From an uncultured Lachnospiraceae bacterium (GTDB lineage: Bacteria > Bacillota > Clostridia > Lachnospirales > Lachnospiraceae), in NCBI GenBank assembly GCA_946541955.1, contig CAMNJZ010000010.1:1-38856 (forward strand): a stretch of 38,856 bases of DNA. Reading direction: 5' to 3'. Every line of letters begins with the position of its first letter. Position 1 is the first letter of the stretch. The notes under the pieces are model-generated. The model was not told the DNA's origin. It was given only the letters and a program-made list of their open reading frames with translations, and searched no databases. Below are positions 17,017 to 26,181 of this stretch, piece by piece. The position numbers were made by a program, and so were the translations under genes.

Positions 17017-17346
17017 GTGGCTGTAAACTGTAAGAACTTTGCGAATCTCATACCGGATTTTCTGGCTGACAGACTGGATAACCAGGAGCTGTCTGATTTT
17101 CTTGCCCATCTGGACGCCTGCTCCCTCTGCCGGGAGGAGCTCTCTACCCAGTACCTGCTTTATGAAGGCCTGGAAAGACTGGAGACCGGCGGCCCCTTCG
17201 ACTTGGAAAAGGAACTGGAGGAGGTAAAGAGGACGGCCAGAAGAAGACTGATCCTGCGGCAGAGACTGCGCAGTATTGCGGCGGCCCTGGAGATCGTCAC
17301 GACGGCCCTGGCCATTGTAACAGTGTATGTACTGGCTGCCATGTGA
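17017..17346 (+). CDS. Small zinc-finger (zf-HC2-like) membrane protein, anti-sigma-like
   Basis: A 109-residue protein. The GTG start follows GAGGA. The N-terminal part has Cys5, His31, Cys35 and Cys38 in the order of the HC2 putative zinc finger (HLDACSLC) found in anti-sigma factors. A charged basic linker (about 68-86) is followed by one C-terminal hydrophobic helix (about 87-108) ending the protein, so it would be a tail-anchored membrane protein with the zinc finger in the cytosol. There is no adjacent ECF sigma gene. It lies between cdd and polA in a tight run. An anti-sigma or other sequestering role is inferred from the domain only. Confidence 0.75.
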   Translation: MAVNCKNFANLIPDFLADRLDNQELSDFLAHLDACSLCREELSTQYLLYEGLERLETGGPFDLEKELEEVKRTARRRLILRQRLRSIAAALEIVTTALAIVTVYVLAAM

Positions 17347-17385
17347 CGAAGGCCCGCCCCGAAAAATCTAAAAGGAACAAGCTGA

Positions 17386-20127
17386 ATGGATAAGAAAAAA
17401 CTGGTACTGATCGATGGACACAGTATTTTAAACCGCGCCTTTTACGGAATGCCGGATCTCACCAATTCTAAAGGCGTTCATACGGGAGCCGTTTACGGAT
17501 TTCTCAACATTATGCTCAAGCTCGTGGAGGAAGAAAAGGCTGACTGCCTGGCGGTGGCCTTCGACGTACACGCCCCTACCTTCCGCCATGAATATTATAA
17601 GGAATATAAGGGGACCAGAAAGCCCATGCCGGAGGAGCTCCGGGAGCAGGTCCCGCTGATGAAAGAGGTCCTGCACGCCATGGGGATCCATACCATTGAG
17701 CAGGCCGGCCTGGAGGCTGATGACATTCTGGGGACCATGGCCAAAAAGGCGGAAAAGGAGGGCATGGAGGTCACTCTGGTTTCCGGAGACAGAGACCTGC
17801 TGCAGATCGCTTCCGACCATATCTGCATCCGGATCCCAAGGACCAGGCAGGGCCAGACCTTCATAGACAGCTTTTATGCGGCGGATGTTCTGGAAAAGCT
17901 CCAGGTCACCCCGGCCCAGTTCATCGATGTCAAGGCCCTGATGGGGGACAGCTCCGACAATGTGCCCGGCGTTCCCAAGGTGGGCGAAAAGACAGCGACC
18001 CAGCTGATCGTGGACTACGGCTCTCTGGACGGGGTCTATCAGAACCTGGACCAGATCAAAAAGCCGGCCCTGAAACGGAATCTGACAGAGAACGAAGATC
18101 TGGCCCGCATGAGCCAGTTCCTGGTGACCATAAAAACAGACTGCGACCTGGCACTGGATCCCGGGAAAGCGGCGGTGAAGGACTTTTATACTCCTGAAGC
18201 CTTTAAGATCTTTACAGAGCTTGGCTTCAAGAACCTGCTCCAGCGCTTTGACAAGTGCGCTGTGGAGGAAAAAAAGGAAACGCTGAAGATCCAGGTCCTG
18301 GAAGAAAAGGGAGCCTTCAGCGCCTTTGCGGAAGACTTCTGCAAAAAGGCCGGGTCCGCCGGACCGGAGGCCCCTCTGACCCTTGGCTTTTTCCCGGTTT
18401 TTGATCCCATCCGCTATGGAGACGGAAAGGACCAGGAGGTCCTGGGCGCGGCCCTCTGCGATGGAAAGACCCTCTGCTGGTTTGGCGGCCCGGATTTTAC
18501 CAGGGAACTGACTCAGGGCCTTGCCAGGATCCACGCCTGCCTTCTGGAGGCCCATGAGAAGACAGGGGAAGAGTCCGTCCGCCTGTGCAGCTTTGGCTTT
18601 AAGCGCCAGTTCCCCTTCTGGGGAATCGACAGAGACAGCTTTGCCGGAGGGATCCGCCTGGAGGGCCTGCTGGATCTGCAGCTGATGGCCTATCTGATCA
18701 ATCCCCTGAAAAATGACTATGAACCGGAAGATGTCATTACAGAATATACGGAGGCGGCCCTGGAAACCAGGAAGCAGCTTTTTTCCAAGCTGACCTTTGA
18801 AGAAGCGGCCCTGAAGCAGAAGGAGGATCTGATCCGCTATGCCTGCCGGATCGCGGAAGGCTTTGTGCTGGCGGGGAAGAGGATCCTGGAGAAGCTCCAG
18901 GCAGAAAACATGTGGGACCTCTACACAAGGATCGAACGACCCCTGACCTATGTCCTTTATGACATGGAGCGGATCGGGATCCGCATCGATCCCCAGGCCC
19001 TGAAGGATTATTCCGCCAGTCTGGAAGGCAGGATCGGGGAGCTCGAGAGCGGGATCTACAGTCAGACCGGCCGGATCTTTAATATTGCCTCCCCCAAGCA
19101 GCTGGGCCAGGTCCTCTTTGAGGAAATGGGCCTGCCGGGCGGCAAGAAGACCAAGACGGGCTACTCCACAGCGGCGGATGTCCTGGAAAAGCTCTCGCCC
19201 GACTATCCCGTTGTGGCGGATATCCTGGAGTACAGGGCCCTGACCAAGCTTAAATCCACCTACGCGGATGGCCTCCCCGCCTATATTACAAAGGACCGCA
19301 GGATCCATACGACCCTCAACCAGACCATTACAGCCACCGGCAGGATCTCCTCCACGGATCCCAATCTCCAGAACATTCCCATGAAGACCGAGCTGGGAAG
19401 ACAGATCCGGAAGGCCTTTATCCCGGAGGAGGGCCACAGCTTCACCGACGCCGACTATTCTCAGATCGAGCTGCGGATCCTGGCCCATATGTCGGGAGAC
19501 GAGGAGCTGATCGAAGCCTACAGAGAGAACAAGGACATCCACGCCATTACGGCGTCCAAGGTCTTCCATGTTCCCTTTGACCAGGTCACATCGATCCAGA
19601 GAAGGAACGCCAAGGCGGTCAATTTCGGAATCGTCTACGGTATATCCTCCTTCGGCCTGAGCCAGGGCCTGTCCATATCCAGAAAGGAAGCATCGGAATA
19701 CATTGAGGCCTACTTCAGGACCTATCCCGGCATCAAGCAGTTTTTGGATGATCTGGTAAAGGATGCCAGGGAAAAGGGATACGCCCAGACTATGTTCGGA
19801 AGAAGAAGGCCTGTGCCGGAGCTTCGCTCCTCCAACTTTATGCAGAGATCCTTCGGAGAAAGAGTCGCCATGAATTCCCCCATTCAGGGATCCGGCGCGG
19901 ACATCATGAAGATCGCCATGATCTCGGTATGGGAAGAGATCCGCAAAAGAGGGCTCGCTTCCGAACTGATCCTGCAGATCCATGACGAGCTCCTGGTGGA
20001 GACCGCCCAGGGAGAAGAGGAGACAGTCAGGGAAATCCTGGAAGAAAAAATGAAGGCGGCCGCCTCCTTAAGGGTATCCCTGGAAACGGACGTCCACTCC
20101 GGAAGCGACTGGTACGAGGCCAAATAG
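17386..20127 (+). CDS. polA: DNA polymerase I
   Basis: Repair and Okazaki-fragment polymerase with 5' nuclease. The 913-residue protein has an N-terminal 5'-3' exonuclease (about 1-300; LIDGHSILNRAFYG, GLEADDILG, MGDSSDNVPGVPKVG). A middle exonuclease-like domain follows (about 300-510), in which the expected DTET metal motif is not present (LGFFPVFDP instead), so proofreading is probably lost, as in other Firmicute PolA. The polymerase domain has motif A DADYSQIELRILAH, motif B RRNAKAVNFGIVYGIS and motif C QIHDELLVE. It lies 39 bp after the zinc-finger gene and 55 bp before coaE, probably in one transcript. Confidence 0.97.
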   Translation: MDKKKLVLIDGHSILNRAFYGMPDLTNSKGVHTGAVYGFLNIMLKLVEEEKADCLAVAFDVHAPTFRHEYYKEYKGTRKPMPEELREQVPLMKEVLHAMGIHTIEQAGLEADDILGTMAKKAEKEGMEVTLVSGDRDLLQIASDHICIRIPRTRQGQTFIDSFYAADVLEKLQVTPAQFIDVKALMGDSSDNVPGVPKVGEKTATQLIVDYGSLDGVYQNLDQIKKPALKRNLTENEDLARMSQFLVTIKTDCDLALDPGKAAVKDFYTPEAFKIFTELGFKNLLQRFDKCAVEEKKETLKIQVLEEKGAFSAFAEDFCKKAGSAGPEAPLTLGFFPVFDPIRYGDGKDQEVLGAALCDGKTLCWFGGPDFTRELTQGLARIHACLLEAHEKTGEESVRLCSFGFKRQFPFWGIDRDSFAGGIRLEGLLDLQLMAYLINPLKNDYEPEDVITEYTEAALETRKQLFSKLTFEEAALKQKEDLIRYACRIAEGFVLAGKRILEKLQAENMWDLYTRIERPLTYVLYDMERIGIRIDPQALKDYSASLEGRIGELESGIYSQTGRIFNIASPKQLGQVLFEEMGLPGGKKTKTGYSTAADVLEKLSPDYPVVADILEYRALTKLKSTYADGLPAYITKDRRIHTTLNQTITATGRISSTDPNLQNIPMKTELGRQIRKAFIPEEGHSFTDADYSQIELRILAHMSGDEELIEAYRENKDIHAITASKVFHVPFDQVTSIQRRNAKAVNFGIVYGISSFGLSQGLSISRKEASEYIEAYFRTYPGIKQFLDDLVKDAREKGYAQTMFGRRRPVPELRSSNFMQRSFGERVAMNSPIQGSGADIMKIAMISVWEEIRKRGLASELILQIHDELLVETAQGEEETVREILEEKMKAAASLRVSLETDVHSGSDWYEAK

Positions 20128-20182
20128 GCAAAGGCACCCCCAGGCGTCCGGGATCAGAAGAAAGAGGTTACAAGAAATTGCC

Positions 20183-20794
20183 ATGGTCAGTATTATTGGC
20201 GTGACCGGCGGCGTAGGCAGCGGGAAATCGGAGGTCCTCCGATTTCTTGCAGATACCTATAACTGCCGGATCTTAAAAAGTGATGATGCAGCCAGGGATC
20301 TGGAAAAGAAAGGACAGGTCCTGTACGGACCTGTCGTTTCCATTCTGGAAGAACATCCCACCGGCCGTCCCCTTCTGGACGAGAAGGGGGAGATCCTGCC
20401 TGGAGAAATGGCTGCCAGGATCTTTGAAGACAGAAATCTGCTTACCAGGATCAACCAGCTGGTGCATCCGGCTGTCATCCAGTATATAATGGATACCATT
20501 GCAGAGGAGAGAAGGACCAACGCCCATGATTATTTCTTTCTGGAAGCGGCCCTTTTGATCGAGACCGGCTTTTTGGACGTCGTGGACAGCATGTGGTATA
20601 TTTACTGCGATGAAAAGGAGAGACGGTCCCGCCTGAAGGCATCCAGAGGATACTCGGATGAAAAGATCACGAAGATTATGGCGGCCCAGCTCTCAGACCA
20701 GGAATTCCGGGCAGCCTGCGATGTTGTCATAGACAATTCCGGGCCCATGCGCCGGACGGAGGAACAGATCAGAAAGGTACTGATACCGGTATGA
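20183..20794 (+). CDS. coaE: Dephospho-CoA kinase
   Basis: Last step of coenzyme A synthesis, phosphorylating the 3'-hydroxyl of dephospho-CoA. The 203-residue P-loop kinase has GVTGGVGSGKSEV (about 5-17), the DDAARDL block for substrate, LLIETGFLDVVDSMWYIYCD and a basic lid (RLKASRGYSDEKI). polA-coaE adjacency is a common Gram-positive arrangement. It overlaps the following metallo-hydrolase gene by 4 bp (ATGA), so translation is coupled. Confidence 0.95.
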   Translation: MVSIIGVTGGVGSGKSEVLRFLADTYNCRILKSDDAARDLEKKGQVLYGPVVSILEEHPTGRPLLDEKGEILPGEMAARIFEDRNLLTRINQLVHPAVIQYIMDTIAEERRTNAHDYFFLEAALLIETGFLDVVDSMWYIYCDEKERRSRLKASRGYSDEKITKIMAAQLSDQEFRAACDVVIDNSGPMRRTEEQIRKVLIPV

Positions 20795-21588
20795 GATTTG
20801 AAAGTATTGCCAGCGGATCCAGCGGCAACTGTATTTATATAGGTTCGGATACGACCCATCTGCTGATGGACGTGGGCATCAGCAGAAAGCGCACGGCTGA
20901 GGCGCTGGGGGATCTGGATCTGGACCTGAAGGATATTCATGGGATTTTTCTGACCCATGAGCACTCCGACCACATCGCGGGGCTTCCGGTGATCGCCAAA
21001 AAAACAGATATGCCCATCTATGCGACCCGGGGGACCATTGAGGAGATCCTAAAGATGTCCAAGTTCCAGGAGATCGATCCGGAACGTTTTATCCCGGTCC
21101 GGGCCGACGAAAAGCTGACGGTGGGAGATCTGGTCATCGATCCCATGAAGATTTCCCATGACGCGGCGGAGCCCGTGGGCTACCGGATCCGCTATGGATC
21201 CAAAAAGGTCTGTATCTGTACGGACCTTGGCTGCTACACGGATTATACAGTGGAATGCCTGAAGGATTCGGACGTGATCCTTCTGGAAGCCAATCATGAC
21301 GTAAACATGCTGCAGGTGGGACCCTATCCCTATCCTCTCAAGCAGAGGATCCTGGGAAGAAGGGGGCATCTGTCCAATGTAAGCAGCGGACAGCTCCTGT
21401 CCAGGATCCTGAACGATCATATGAAGGGGATCTATCTGGGACATCTGAGCCAGGAAAACAACCTGCCGGAGCTGGCTTATGAAACGGTAAGGGTGGAGCT
21501 CATGGACGCCGAGAGCCATTACAGAGCCGAGGATCTGCCCATCCATGTGGCTGACAGGAAAAAGGTGTCGGGACTTGTGGAATTCTGA
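20791..21588 (+). CDS. MBL-fold metallo-hydrolase, WalJ/YycJ-like
   Basis: A 265-residue metallo-beta-lactamase-fold protein. The metal-binding motif THEHSDHIAGL (about 50-60) is intact, with a further Asp in CTDLGCYTD and His residues in ISHDAAEPVGYRIRY and EANHDVNML. The N-terminus (RFESIASGSSGNCIYIGSD) is typical of the YycJ/WalJ group, linked in other Firmicutes to DNA exonuclease activity and coordination of replication with division. Its place after polA and coaE fits a DNA-linked role. No wal two-component genes are adjacent here. Confidence 0.9.
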   Translation: MRFESIASGSSGNCIYIGSDTTHLLMDVGISRKRTAEALGDLDLDLKDIHGIFLTHEHSDHIAGLPVIAKKTDMPIYATRGTIEEILKMSKFQEIDPERFIPVRADEKLTVGDLVIDPMKISHDAAEPVGYRIRYGSKKVCICTDLGCYTDYTVECLKDSDVILLEANHDVNMLQVGPYPYPLKQRILGRRGHLSNVSSGQLLSRILNDHMKGIYLGHLSQENNLPELAYETVRVELMDAESHYRAEDLPIHVADRKKVSGLVEF

Positions 21589-21607
21589 TACAGAAAGGGA
21601 CGATTGT

Positions 21608-21883
21608 ATGGAAAGAGCGATTATAACCGTAGTAGGAAAAGACACCATCGGTATCATTGCAGGCGTCTGCGGGTACCTGGCCGAGAACAGGATCAATATC
21701 CTGGACATTTCTCAGACCATTGTTTCCGGATATTTCAATATGATGATGATCGTGGACGTTTCCGGCCTTGACAAGTCCTTCGGCGACATGGCGGATGAGC
21801 TGGCGGCCCTGGGCCGCGATAAGATCGGCGTGCAGATCAAATGCCAGAAGGAAGAGATCTTTGATCTGATGCACAGGATCTGA
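21608..21883 (+). CDS. ACT-domain protein (UPF0237)
   Basis: A 91-residue stand-alone ACT domain. The ATG at 21608 follows AAAGGGA and is preferred to an in-frame start at 21545 inside the previous gene. The beta-alpha-beta pattern is clear ([25 protein letters not shown], then [22 protein letters not shown]). ACT domains sense amino acids or related ligands. It is followed 25 bp later by the UPF0210 gene, its usual partner in many bacteria, so the two probably act together, possibly as ligand sensor and effector. Function unknown. Confidence 0.9.
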   Translation: MERAIITVVGKDTIGIIAGVCGYLAENRINILDISQTIVSGYFNMMMIVDVSGLDKSFGDMADELAALGRDKIGVQIKCQKEEIFDLMHRI

Positions 21884-21908
21884 TGGAGGACCGGTAAGGA
21901 GACACAGT

Positions 21909-23273
21909 ATGATTAATTTTTCCGAAGTCAGCGAAACCAATGCCATGATCGAGAAGGAGAATCTGGATGTCAGGACCATTACCATGGGCATCTCTCTCCT
22001 GGACTGCATAGACGCCGATCTGGAAAGGTTGAAGAACAATATATATCAGAAGATTTACAAAAGCGCCAGGGACCTGGTCCGGACGGGCGAGGAGATCTCC
22101 CATGATTACGGGATCCCCATTGTCAACAAGCGGATCTCTGTGACCCCCATCGCTCTGATCGGAGGCAGCGCCTGCCACAGCACGGATGATTTTGTGGAAC
22201 TGGCCCTGACTTTGGACAGGGCGGCCAAGGATGTGGGCGTAAATTTCCTGGGCGGCTATTCCGCCCTGGTGTCCAAGGGCATGACCAGAGCCGACAGGCT
22301 TCTGATCGAATCCATTCCGGACGCCCTGCAGAAAACAGACCTGGTCTGTTCCTCTGTCAATGTGGGATCCACCAAGACCGGTATCGACATGGACGCCGTC
22401 AGGCTTCTGGGCAGGGTCATCCGTCAGACGGCGGAGAAAACAGCCGACAGAGATTCTCTGGGCTGTGCCAAGCTGGTGGTCTTCTGCAATGCGCCGGATG
22501 ACAATCCCTTTATGGCAGGTGCCTTCCATGGGGTGACAGAAGCCGACAGGATCCTCAACATCGGCGTCAGCGGTCCCGGCGTCGTGAAAAAGGCCCTGGA
22601 GGCGGTCCACGGGGAAAGCTTTGAGGTCCTGTGCGAGACCGTCAAGAAAACAGCCTTCAAGGTCACAAGAGTCGGCCAGCTGGTGGCCAGGGAAGCCTCG
22701 GCCCGCCTGGGCGTGCCCTTCGGCATCATCGATCTGTCCCTGGCTCCCACTCCTGCCATCGGAGATTCCGTAGCGGATATCCTCTGCGAAATGGGCCTGG
22801 AGTATGCGGGAGCCCCGGGCACCACAGCGGCCCTGGCCCTCCTCAATGACCAGGTCAAAAAGGGCGGCGTCATGGCATCCTCCTATGTAGGCGGCCTCTC
22901 CGGAGCCTTTATTCCGGTCAGTGAAGACCAGGGTATGATCAATGCAGTGAAGGCAGGCGCTCTCAGCCTGGAGAAGCTTGAAGCCATGACCTGTGTCTGC
23001 TCCGTAGGCCTTGACATGATCGCCATTCCCGGATCGACCAGCGCCTCCACCATTTCCGGCATTATCGCCGATGAAATGGCCATCGGCATGGTCAACCAGA
23101 AGACCACAGCCGTCCGCGTCATCCCTGTGATCGGAAAGGATGTGGGAGAGCAGGTGGAATTCGGCGGCCTTCTGGGCTATGCGCCCATCATGAAGGTCAG
23201 TCCCTGGTCCTGTGAGGAATTCATAGCAAGGAAGGGCAGGATCCCTGCGCCCATCCACAGCTTCAAGAACTGA
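21909..23273 (+). CDS. PFL-like family protein (UPF0210/DUF711)
   Basis: A 454-residue protein of the UPF0210 group, which is structurally related to pyruvate formate-lyase-like barrels but has no established reaction. Recognisable stretches are [43 protein letters not shown] and, near the C-terminus, [23 protein letters not shown]. No glycyl-radical motif is evident. GGTAAGGAG precedes the ATG. It ends the long run that starts at udp. The ACT-UPF0210 pairing is conserved widely; the chemistry is not known. Confidence 0.9.
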   Translation: MINFSEVSETNAMIEKENLDVRTITMGISLLDCIDADLERLKNNIYQKIYKSARDLVRTGEEISHDYGIPIVNKRISVTPIALIGGSACHSTDDFVELALTLDRAAKDVGVNFLGGYSALVSKGMTRADRLLIESIPDALQKTDLVCSSVNVGSTKTGIDMDAVRLLGRVIRQTAEKTADRDSLGCAKLVVFCNAPDDNPFMAGAFHGVTEADRILNIGVSGPGVVKKALEAVHGESFEVLCETVKKTAFKVTRVGQLVAREASARLGVPFGIIDLSLAPTPAIGDSVADILCEMGLEYAGAPGTTAALALLNDQVKKGGVMASSYVGGLSGAFIPVSEDQGMINAVKAGALSLEKLEAMTCVCSVGLDMIAIPGSTSASTISGIIADEMAIGMVNQKTTAVRVIPVIGKDVGEQVEFGGLLGYAPIMKVSPWSCEEFIARKGRIPAPIHSFKN

Positions 23274-23429
23274 CAGGCGGCAAAAAGGTGGAAAAATGTT
23301 ATCGTTTTGTCCCTGCCATATAGCATTTTTACGTGAATATATTTATAATTGTTTATAAGATTTTCGGCGAATCCAGGGGGCTTTATGACCTGGGTATCAT
23401 ACTTTCAAAAGCAGAAAGGCGGTAAAAAT

Positions 23430-24416
23430 ATGGGATTTGATAAAACCATTGATGTAACGGCACTGGGCGAGCTTCTGATCGACTTTACAGATCACGGTCT
23501 CAGCGATCAGGGAAATCCTGTGCTGGAAGCCAATCCGGGCGGCGCACCCTGCAACGTTCTGGCCATGCTGAATAAGGTCGGCATGAAGACAGCCTTCATC
23601 GGCAAGGTCGGCAATGATATTTTCGGCCGCATGCTGAAAAAGAGGACCGAAGCGGAAGGCATCGATATGTCCGGTCTGGTCATGGACAATGAGATCCATA
23701 CCACTCTGGCTTTCGTGGAAAAGCTTCCGAACGGCGACAGGGATTTCTCCTTCTACCGCAGGCCCGGCGCCGACATTATGCTGACCAAAGAGGACGTGAT
23801 CGCCCATAAGGATCTGATCGAGAAGGCGAAGATCTTCCACCTGGGCACCCTGTCCATGACGGACGAGCCTGCCAATGAAGCGACGGTGGAAGCCCTTAAG
23901 ATCGCGAAGGAAGCCGGCTGCCTCATTTCCTTTGACCCCAACCTTCGTCCCCCTCTCTGGGATACAGAGGAGCATGCAAAGGAAAAGATCCGCTATGGCC
24001 TGAGCCTGTGCGATGTTCTGAAGATCTCCGACAACGAAATTGAATTCATGACCGGAGAGACCGACCTGGACAAGGGCATTTATAAGATCATCGACGAATA
24101 CAAGATCCCTCTGGTATTTGCCACCTATGGCCCGGACGGATCCAAGGCCTTCTATCAGGGAATCGAAGTCTATGTGGAAGGCTTCAAAAATCCCAAGACC
24201 ATCGAGACCACCGGCGCAGGCGATACCTTCTGCGGCAGCGTTCTCTATCACATCATCAAAAACGGCGGCATCGAGGGCTTTGATGAAGCATCCCTGAAGG
24301 AAGCTCTGACCTACGCCAATGCAGCGGCCTCTCTGATCACCACAAGGCGGGGCGCCCTCAGCGTCATGTCCACGGAAGAAGAGATTCTTGCCTACAGAGC
24401 CTCCTACGGCCGTTAA
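23430..24416 (+). CDS. scrK: PfkB-family sugar kinase, probable fructokinase
   Basis: ATP-dependent carbohydrate kinase of the ribokinase/PfkB fold, 328 residues from the ATG at 23430 (AAAGGCGG upstream); the in-frame start at 23349 would add an atypical peptide. N-terminal PfkB signature region EANPGGAPCNVLAMLNKVG (about 30-48) and C-terminal ETTGAGDTFCGSVL, with the catalytic Asp, are intact. The central FYRRPGADIML segment is typical of fructokinases. No transporter or sucrose hydrolase lies beside it, so fructose as substrate is inferred. It appears monocistronic: the region 23274-23429 is AT-rich with two TATAA-like boxes (23344-23359), and a terminator follows. Confidence 0.85.
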   Translation: MGFDKTIDVTALGELLIDFTDHGLSDQGNPVLEANPGGAPCNVLAMLNKVGMKTAFIGKVGNDIFGRMLKKRTEAEGIDMSGLVMDNEIHTTLAFVEKLPNGDRDFSFYRRPGADIMLTKEDVIAHKDLIEKAKIFHLGTLSMTDEPANEATVEALKIAKEAGCLISFDPNLRPPLWDTEEHAKEKIRYGLSLCDVLKISDNEIEFMTGETDLDKGIYKIIDEYKIPLVFATYGPDGSKAFYQGIEVYVEGFKNPKTIETTGAGDTFCGSVLYHIIKNGGIEGFDEASLKEALTYANAAASLITTRRGALSVMSTEEEILAYRASYGR

Positions 24417-24462
24417 AGAAACAGGAAATATCCGGGAGGCTTCCCGGAAAAACAGATCATAA

Positions 24463-24506
24463 AGAGCCTGCAAACTCCTTGGGGAATTTGCGGGCTCTGA
24501 TTTTTT
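24463..24506 (+). terminator. Terminator of the sugar kinase gene
   Basis: AGAGCCTGCAAA (24463-24474) pairs with TTTGCGGGCTCT (24487-24498), with one T-G pair, then six T. A smaller hairpin TCCGGGA/TTCCCGGA precedes it at 24431-24448. Confidence 0.88.
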
Positions 24507-24508
24507 GC

Positions 24509-24537
24509 TTGCAAAAGCCCTGCCGGGCAGTTATAAT
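24509..24537 (+). promoter_or_regulatory. Promoter of tRNA-Gly
   Basis: TTGCAA (24509-24514), 17 bp, TATAAT (24532-24537), with the tRNA starting at 24551. Confidence 0.8.
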
Positions 24538-24550
24538 ACATAACTGAACT

Positions 24551-24621
24551 GCAGGTATAGTACATCGGTAGTATGCCAGCTTCCCAAGCTGGAGAGACGG
24601 GTTCGATTCCCGCTACCTGCT
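24551..24621 (+). tRNA. tRNA-Gly (anticodon CCC)
   Basis: A full cloverleaf is visible. The acceptor stem GCAGGTA/TACCTGC ends in discriminator T. The anticodon stem CCAGC/GCTGG encloses the loop TTCCCAA, so the anticodon is CCC, reading GGG. The T-loop is TTCGATT; the outermost pair of the T-stem is an A-C mismatch. The CCA end is not encoded. Confidence 0.93.
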
Positions 24622-24642
24622 TTATGAAGTGCTAAGGATGGT

Positions 24643-24669
24643 CCAAGCGGCTGTCTTTGGCATTTTTTT
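24643..24669 (+). terminator. Weak terminator after tRNA-Gly
   Basis: CCAAG (24643-24647) and CTTTGG (24655-24660) form a short stem with one bulge, followed two bases later by seven T. Confidence 0.45.
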
Positions 24670-24704
24670 ATGGGCCGGGGAAGGGGCCTGATTATCCCTG
24701 CCTG

Positions 24705-24856
24705 ACCCAACATTTTTCACTAATTATACTTAAAATGATTGTATAAACTGCTGATTTTATTGTAAATTTCACAAAATTTTTCGCCGCGGCTTTTTAGGTT
24801 TGCAAATGAAATAAGATTGTTCTATTATGAACGTGTTGTCCGAAACCCAACATTTT
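24705..24856 (+). repeat. 12-bp direct repeat flanking the nucleoside transporter promoter
   Basis: ACCCAACATTTT occurs at 24705-24716 and again at 24845-24856, exactly 140 bp apart. One copy is upstream of the promoter and one in the leader just before the lipoprotein gene. Candidate paired operator; could be chance. Confidence 0.4.
24800..24828 (+). promoter_or_regulatory. Promoter of the nucleoside ABC transporter operon
   Basis: TTGCAA (24800-24805), a 17-bp spacer and TATTAT (24823-24828), about 55 nt before the ATG at 24883. Confidence 0.75.
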
Positions 24857-24882
24857 ACGCTATAAGTAAAGGGAGAATCACT

Positions 24883-26145
24883 ATGAAAAAGAAAGTAATC
24901 GCACTTGTCATCGCAGGTGTAATGGCACTGTCCATGGCTGCCTGCGGCGGGGCTTCCTCCTCTGCACCCGCAGCTGAGGAAAAGACCGAAGAAGCTGCAG
25001 CGGAAACGGAAGCAGCCGAAGAGACTGAGGCTGCCGCTTCCGATATCACCATCGGCTTCATCACCCTGCATGACGAAAACTCCACCTATGACAAGAACTT
25101 CATCGATGCTGCCATCGCTGCCTGCGAAGCCAAGGGCGTCAACTATGAAATCAAGTCCAACATCCCCGAAGACAATACCTGCTATGAGACAGCAGCAGAT
25201 ATGGCCGACAAGGGATATCAGCTCGTATTTGCAGATTCCTTCGGTCATGAGGATTTCATGATCCAGGCTGCAGAAGAGTTCCCGGAAGTTGAGTTCTGCC
25301 ATGCCACCGGCACAAAGGCTCATACCGCCGGCCTTGCAAACTTCCACAATGCATTCGCTACCATCTACGAAGGCAGATACCTTGCCGGCGTTGCCGCAGG
25401 TCTCAAGCTCAACGAGATGATCGCTGCAGGCACCATCACCGAAGACCAGGCTGTTATGGGCTATGTCGGTGCCTACACCTATGCAGAAGTTATTTCCGGT
25501 TACACCTCCTTCTACCTGGGCGCCAAGTCCGTATGCCCTTCTGTTACCATGAAGGTCAAGTTCACTGGCTCCTGGTATGATGAGTCTCTGGAAAAGGAAG
25601 CCGCCAACACCCTGATCAACCAGGGCTGCGTCCTTCTGTCCCAGCATGCTGACTCCTTCGGCGCACCTACAGCCTGCGAGACTGCCGGTGTTCCCGACGT
25701 TTCCTACAACGGTTCCACTGTTTCCGTTGCTCCCAATACCTACATCGTTTCCTCCAGAATCAACTGGCAGCCTTACTTCGAGTATCTGATCGACTGCGTC
25801 ATGAACGGCCAGGCCATCGATACCGACTGGACAGGCACCATCGCTACCGGTTCCGTAGAGCTGCTTGAGCTCAACGATGCAGTTGCTGCAGAAGGCACAG
25901 CTGCCAAGATCGAAGAAGTCAAGGCCGGTCTGGAAGACGGTTCCATCAAGGTATTTGATACCACTACCTTTACTGTTGACGGCGCAGCAGTCGACAGCTA
26001 CATGGCTGACATCGATTCTGATGAAGCTTATACGCCCGATACAGAGGTAATTGCTGACGGCGCTTTCCAGGAATCCGTATACCGCAGCGCTCCCGCCTTT
26101 GATCTGCAGATCGACGGCATCGAGCTTCTGGATACCGCATTCTAA
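24883..26145 (+). CDS. nupN: BMP-family nucleoside-binding lipoprotein
   Basis: Extracellular substrate-binding lipoprotein of a nucleoside ABC importer (Bmp/PnrA/NupN group). 420 residues from the ATG at 24883, preceded by AAAGGGAG. A type II signal peptide has the lipobox LSMAAC, giving a lipidated Cys21. A Glu/Ala-rich flexible linker (about 26-50) leads to the ligand-binding domain with ITIGFITLHDENSTYDKNF, then MADKGYQLVFADSFGHEDF. It is followed by the matching ATPase and two permeases. Guanosine or broader purine/pyrimidine nucleosides are the expected ligands from family knowledge, not from visible residues. C-ending codon bias suggests high expression. Confidence 0.9.
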   Translation: MKKKVIALVIAGVMALSMAACGGASSSAPAAEEKTEEAAAETEAAEETEAAASDITIGFITLHDENSTYDKNFIDAAIAACEAKGVNYEIKSNIPEDNTCYETAADMADKGYQLVFADSFGHEDFMIQAAEEFPEVEFCHATGTKAHTAGLANFHNAFATIYEGRYLAGVAAGLKLNEMIAAGTITEDQAVMGYVGAYTYAEVISGYTSFYLGAKSVCPSVTMKVKFTGSWYDESLEKEAANTLINQGCVLLSQHADSFGAPTACETAGVPDVSYNGSTVSVAPNTYIVSSRINWQPYFEYLIDCVMNGQAIDTDWTGTIATGSVELLELNDAVAAEGTAAKIEEVKAGLEDGSIKVFDTTTFTVDGAAVDSYMADIDSDEAYTPDTEVIADGAFQESVYRSAPAFDLQIDGIELLDTAF

Positions 26146-26181
26146 TTGGAAAAACCATACAGAATTAACTGATCCATCAAT

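Noticed and set aside
17428-19983. An 851-codon open frame on the minus strand.
   Set aside because: It lies wholly antisense to polA, shows no recognisable domain and has no ribosome site.
21837-23258. A 473-codon open frame on the minus strand.
   Set aside because: Antisense to the UPF0210 gene; low-complexity Gly/Asp/His-rich product with no family resemblance.
23295-23312. A catabolite-responsive (cre-like) element upstream of the sugar kinase gene.
   Set aside because: Two of the conserved positions are wrong and there is no clear promoter for it to act on.
24622-24660. A second, truncated tRNA after tRNA-Gly.
   Set aside because: A short D-arm-like phrase is present, but there is no acceptor or T-arm, and it overlaps a weak terminator hairpin.
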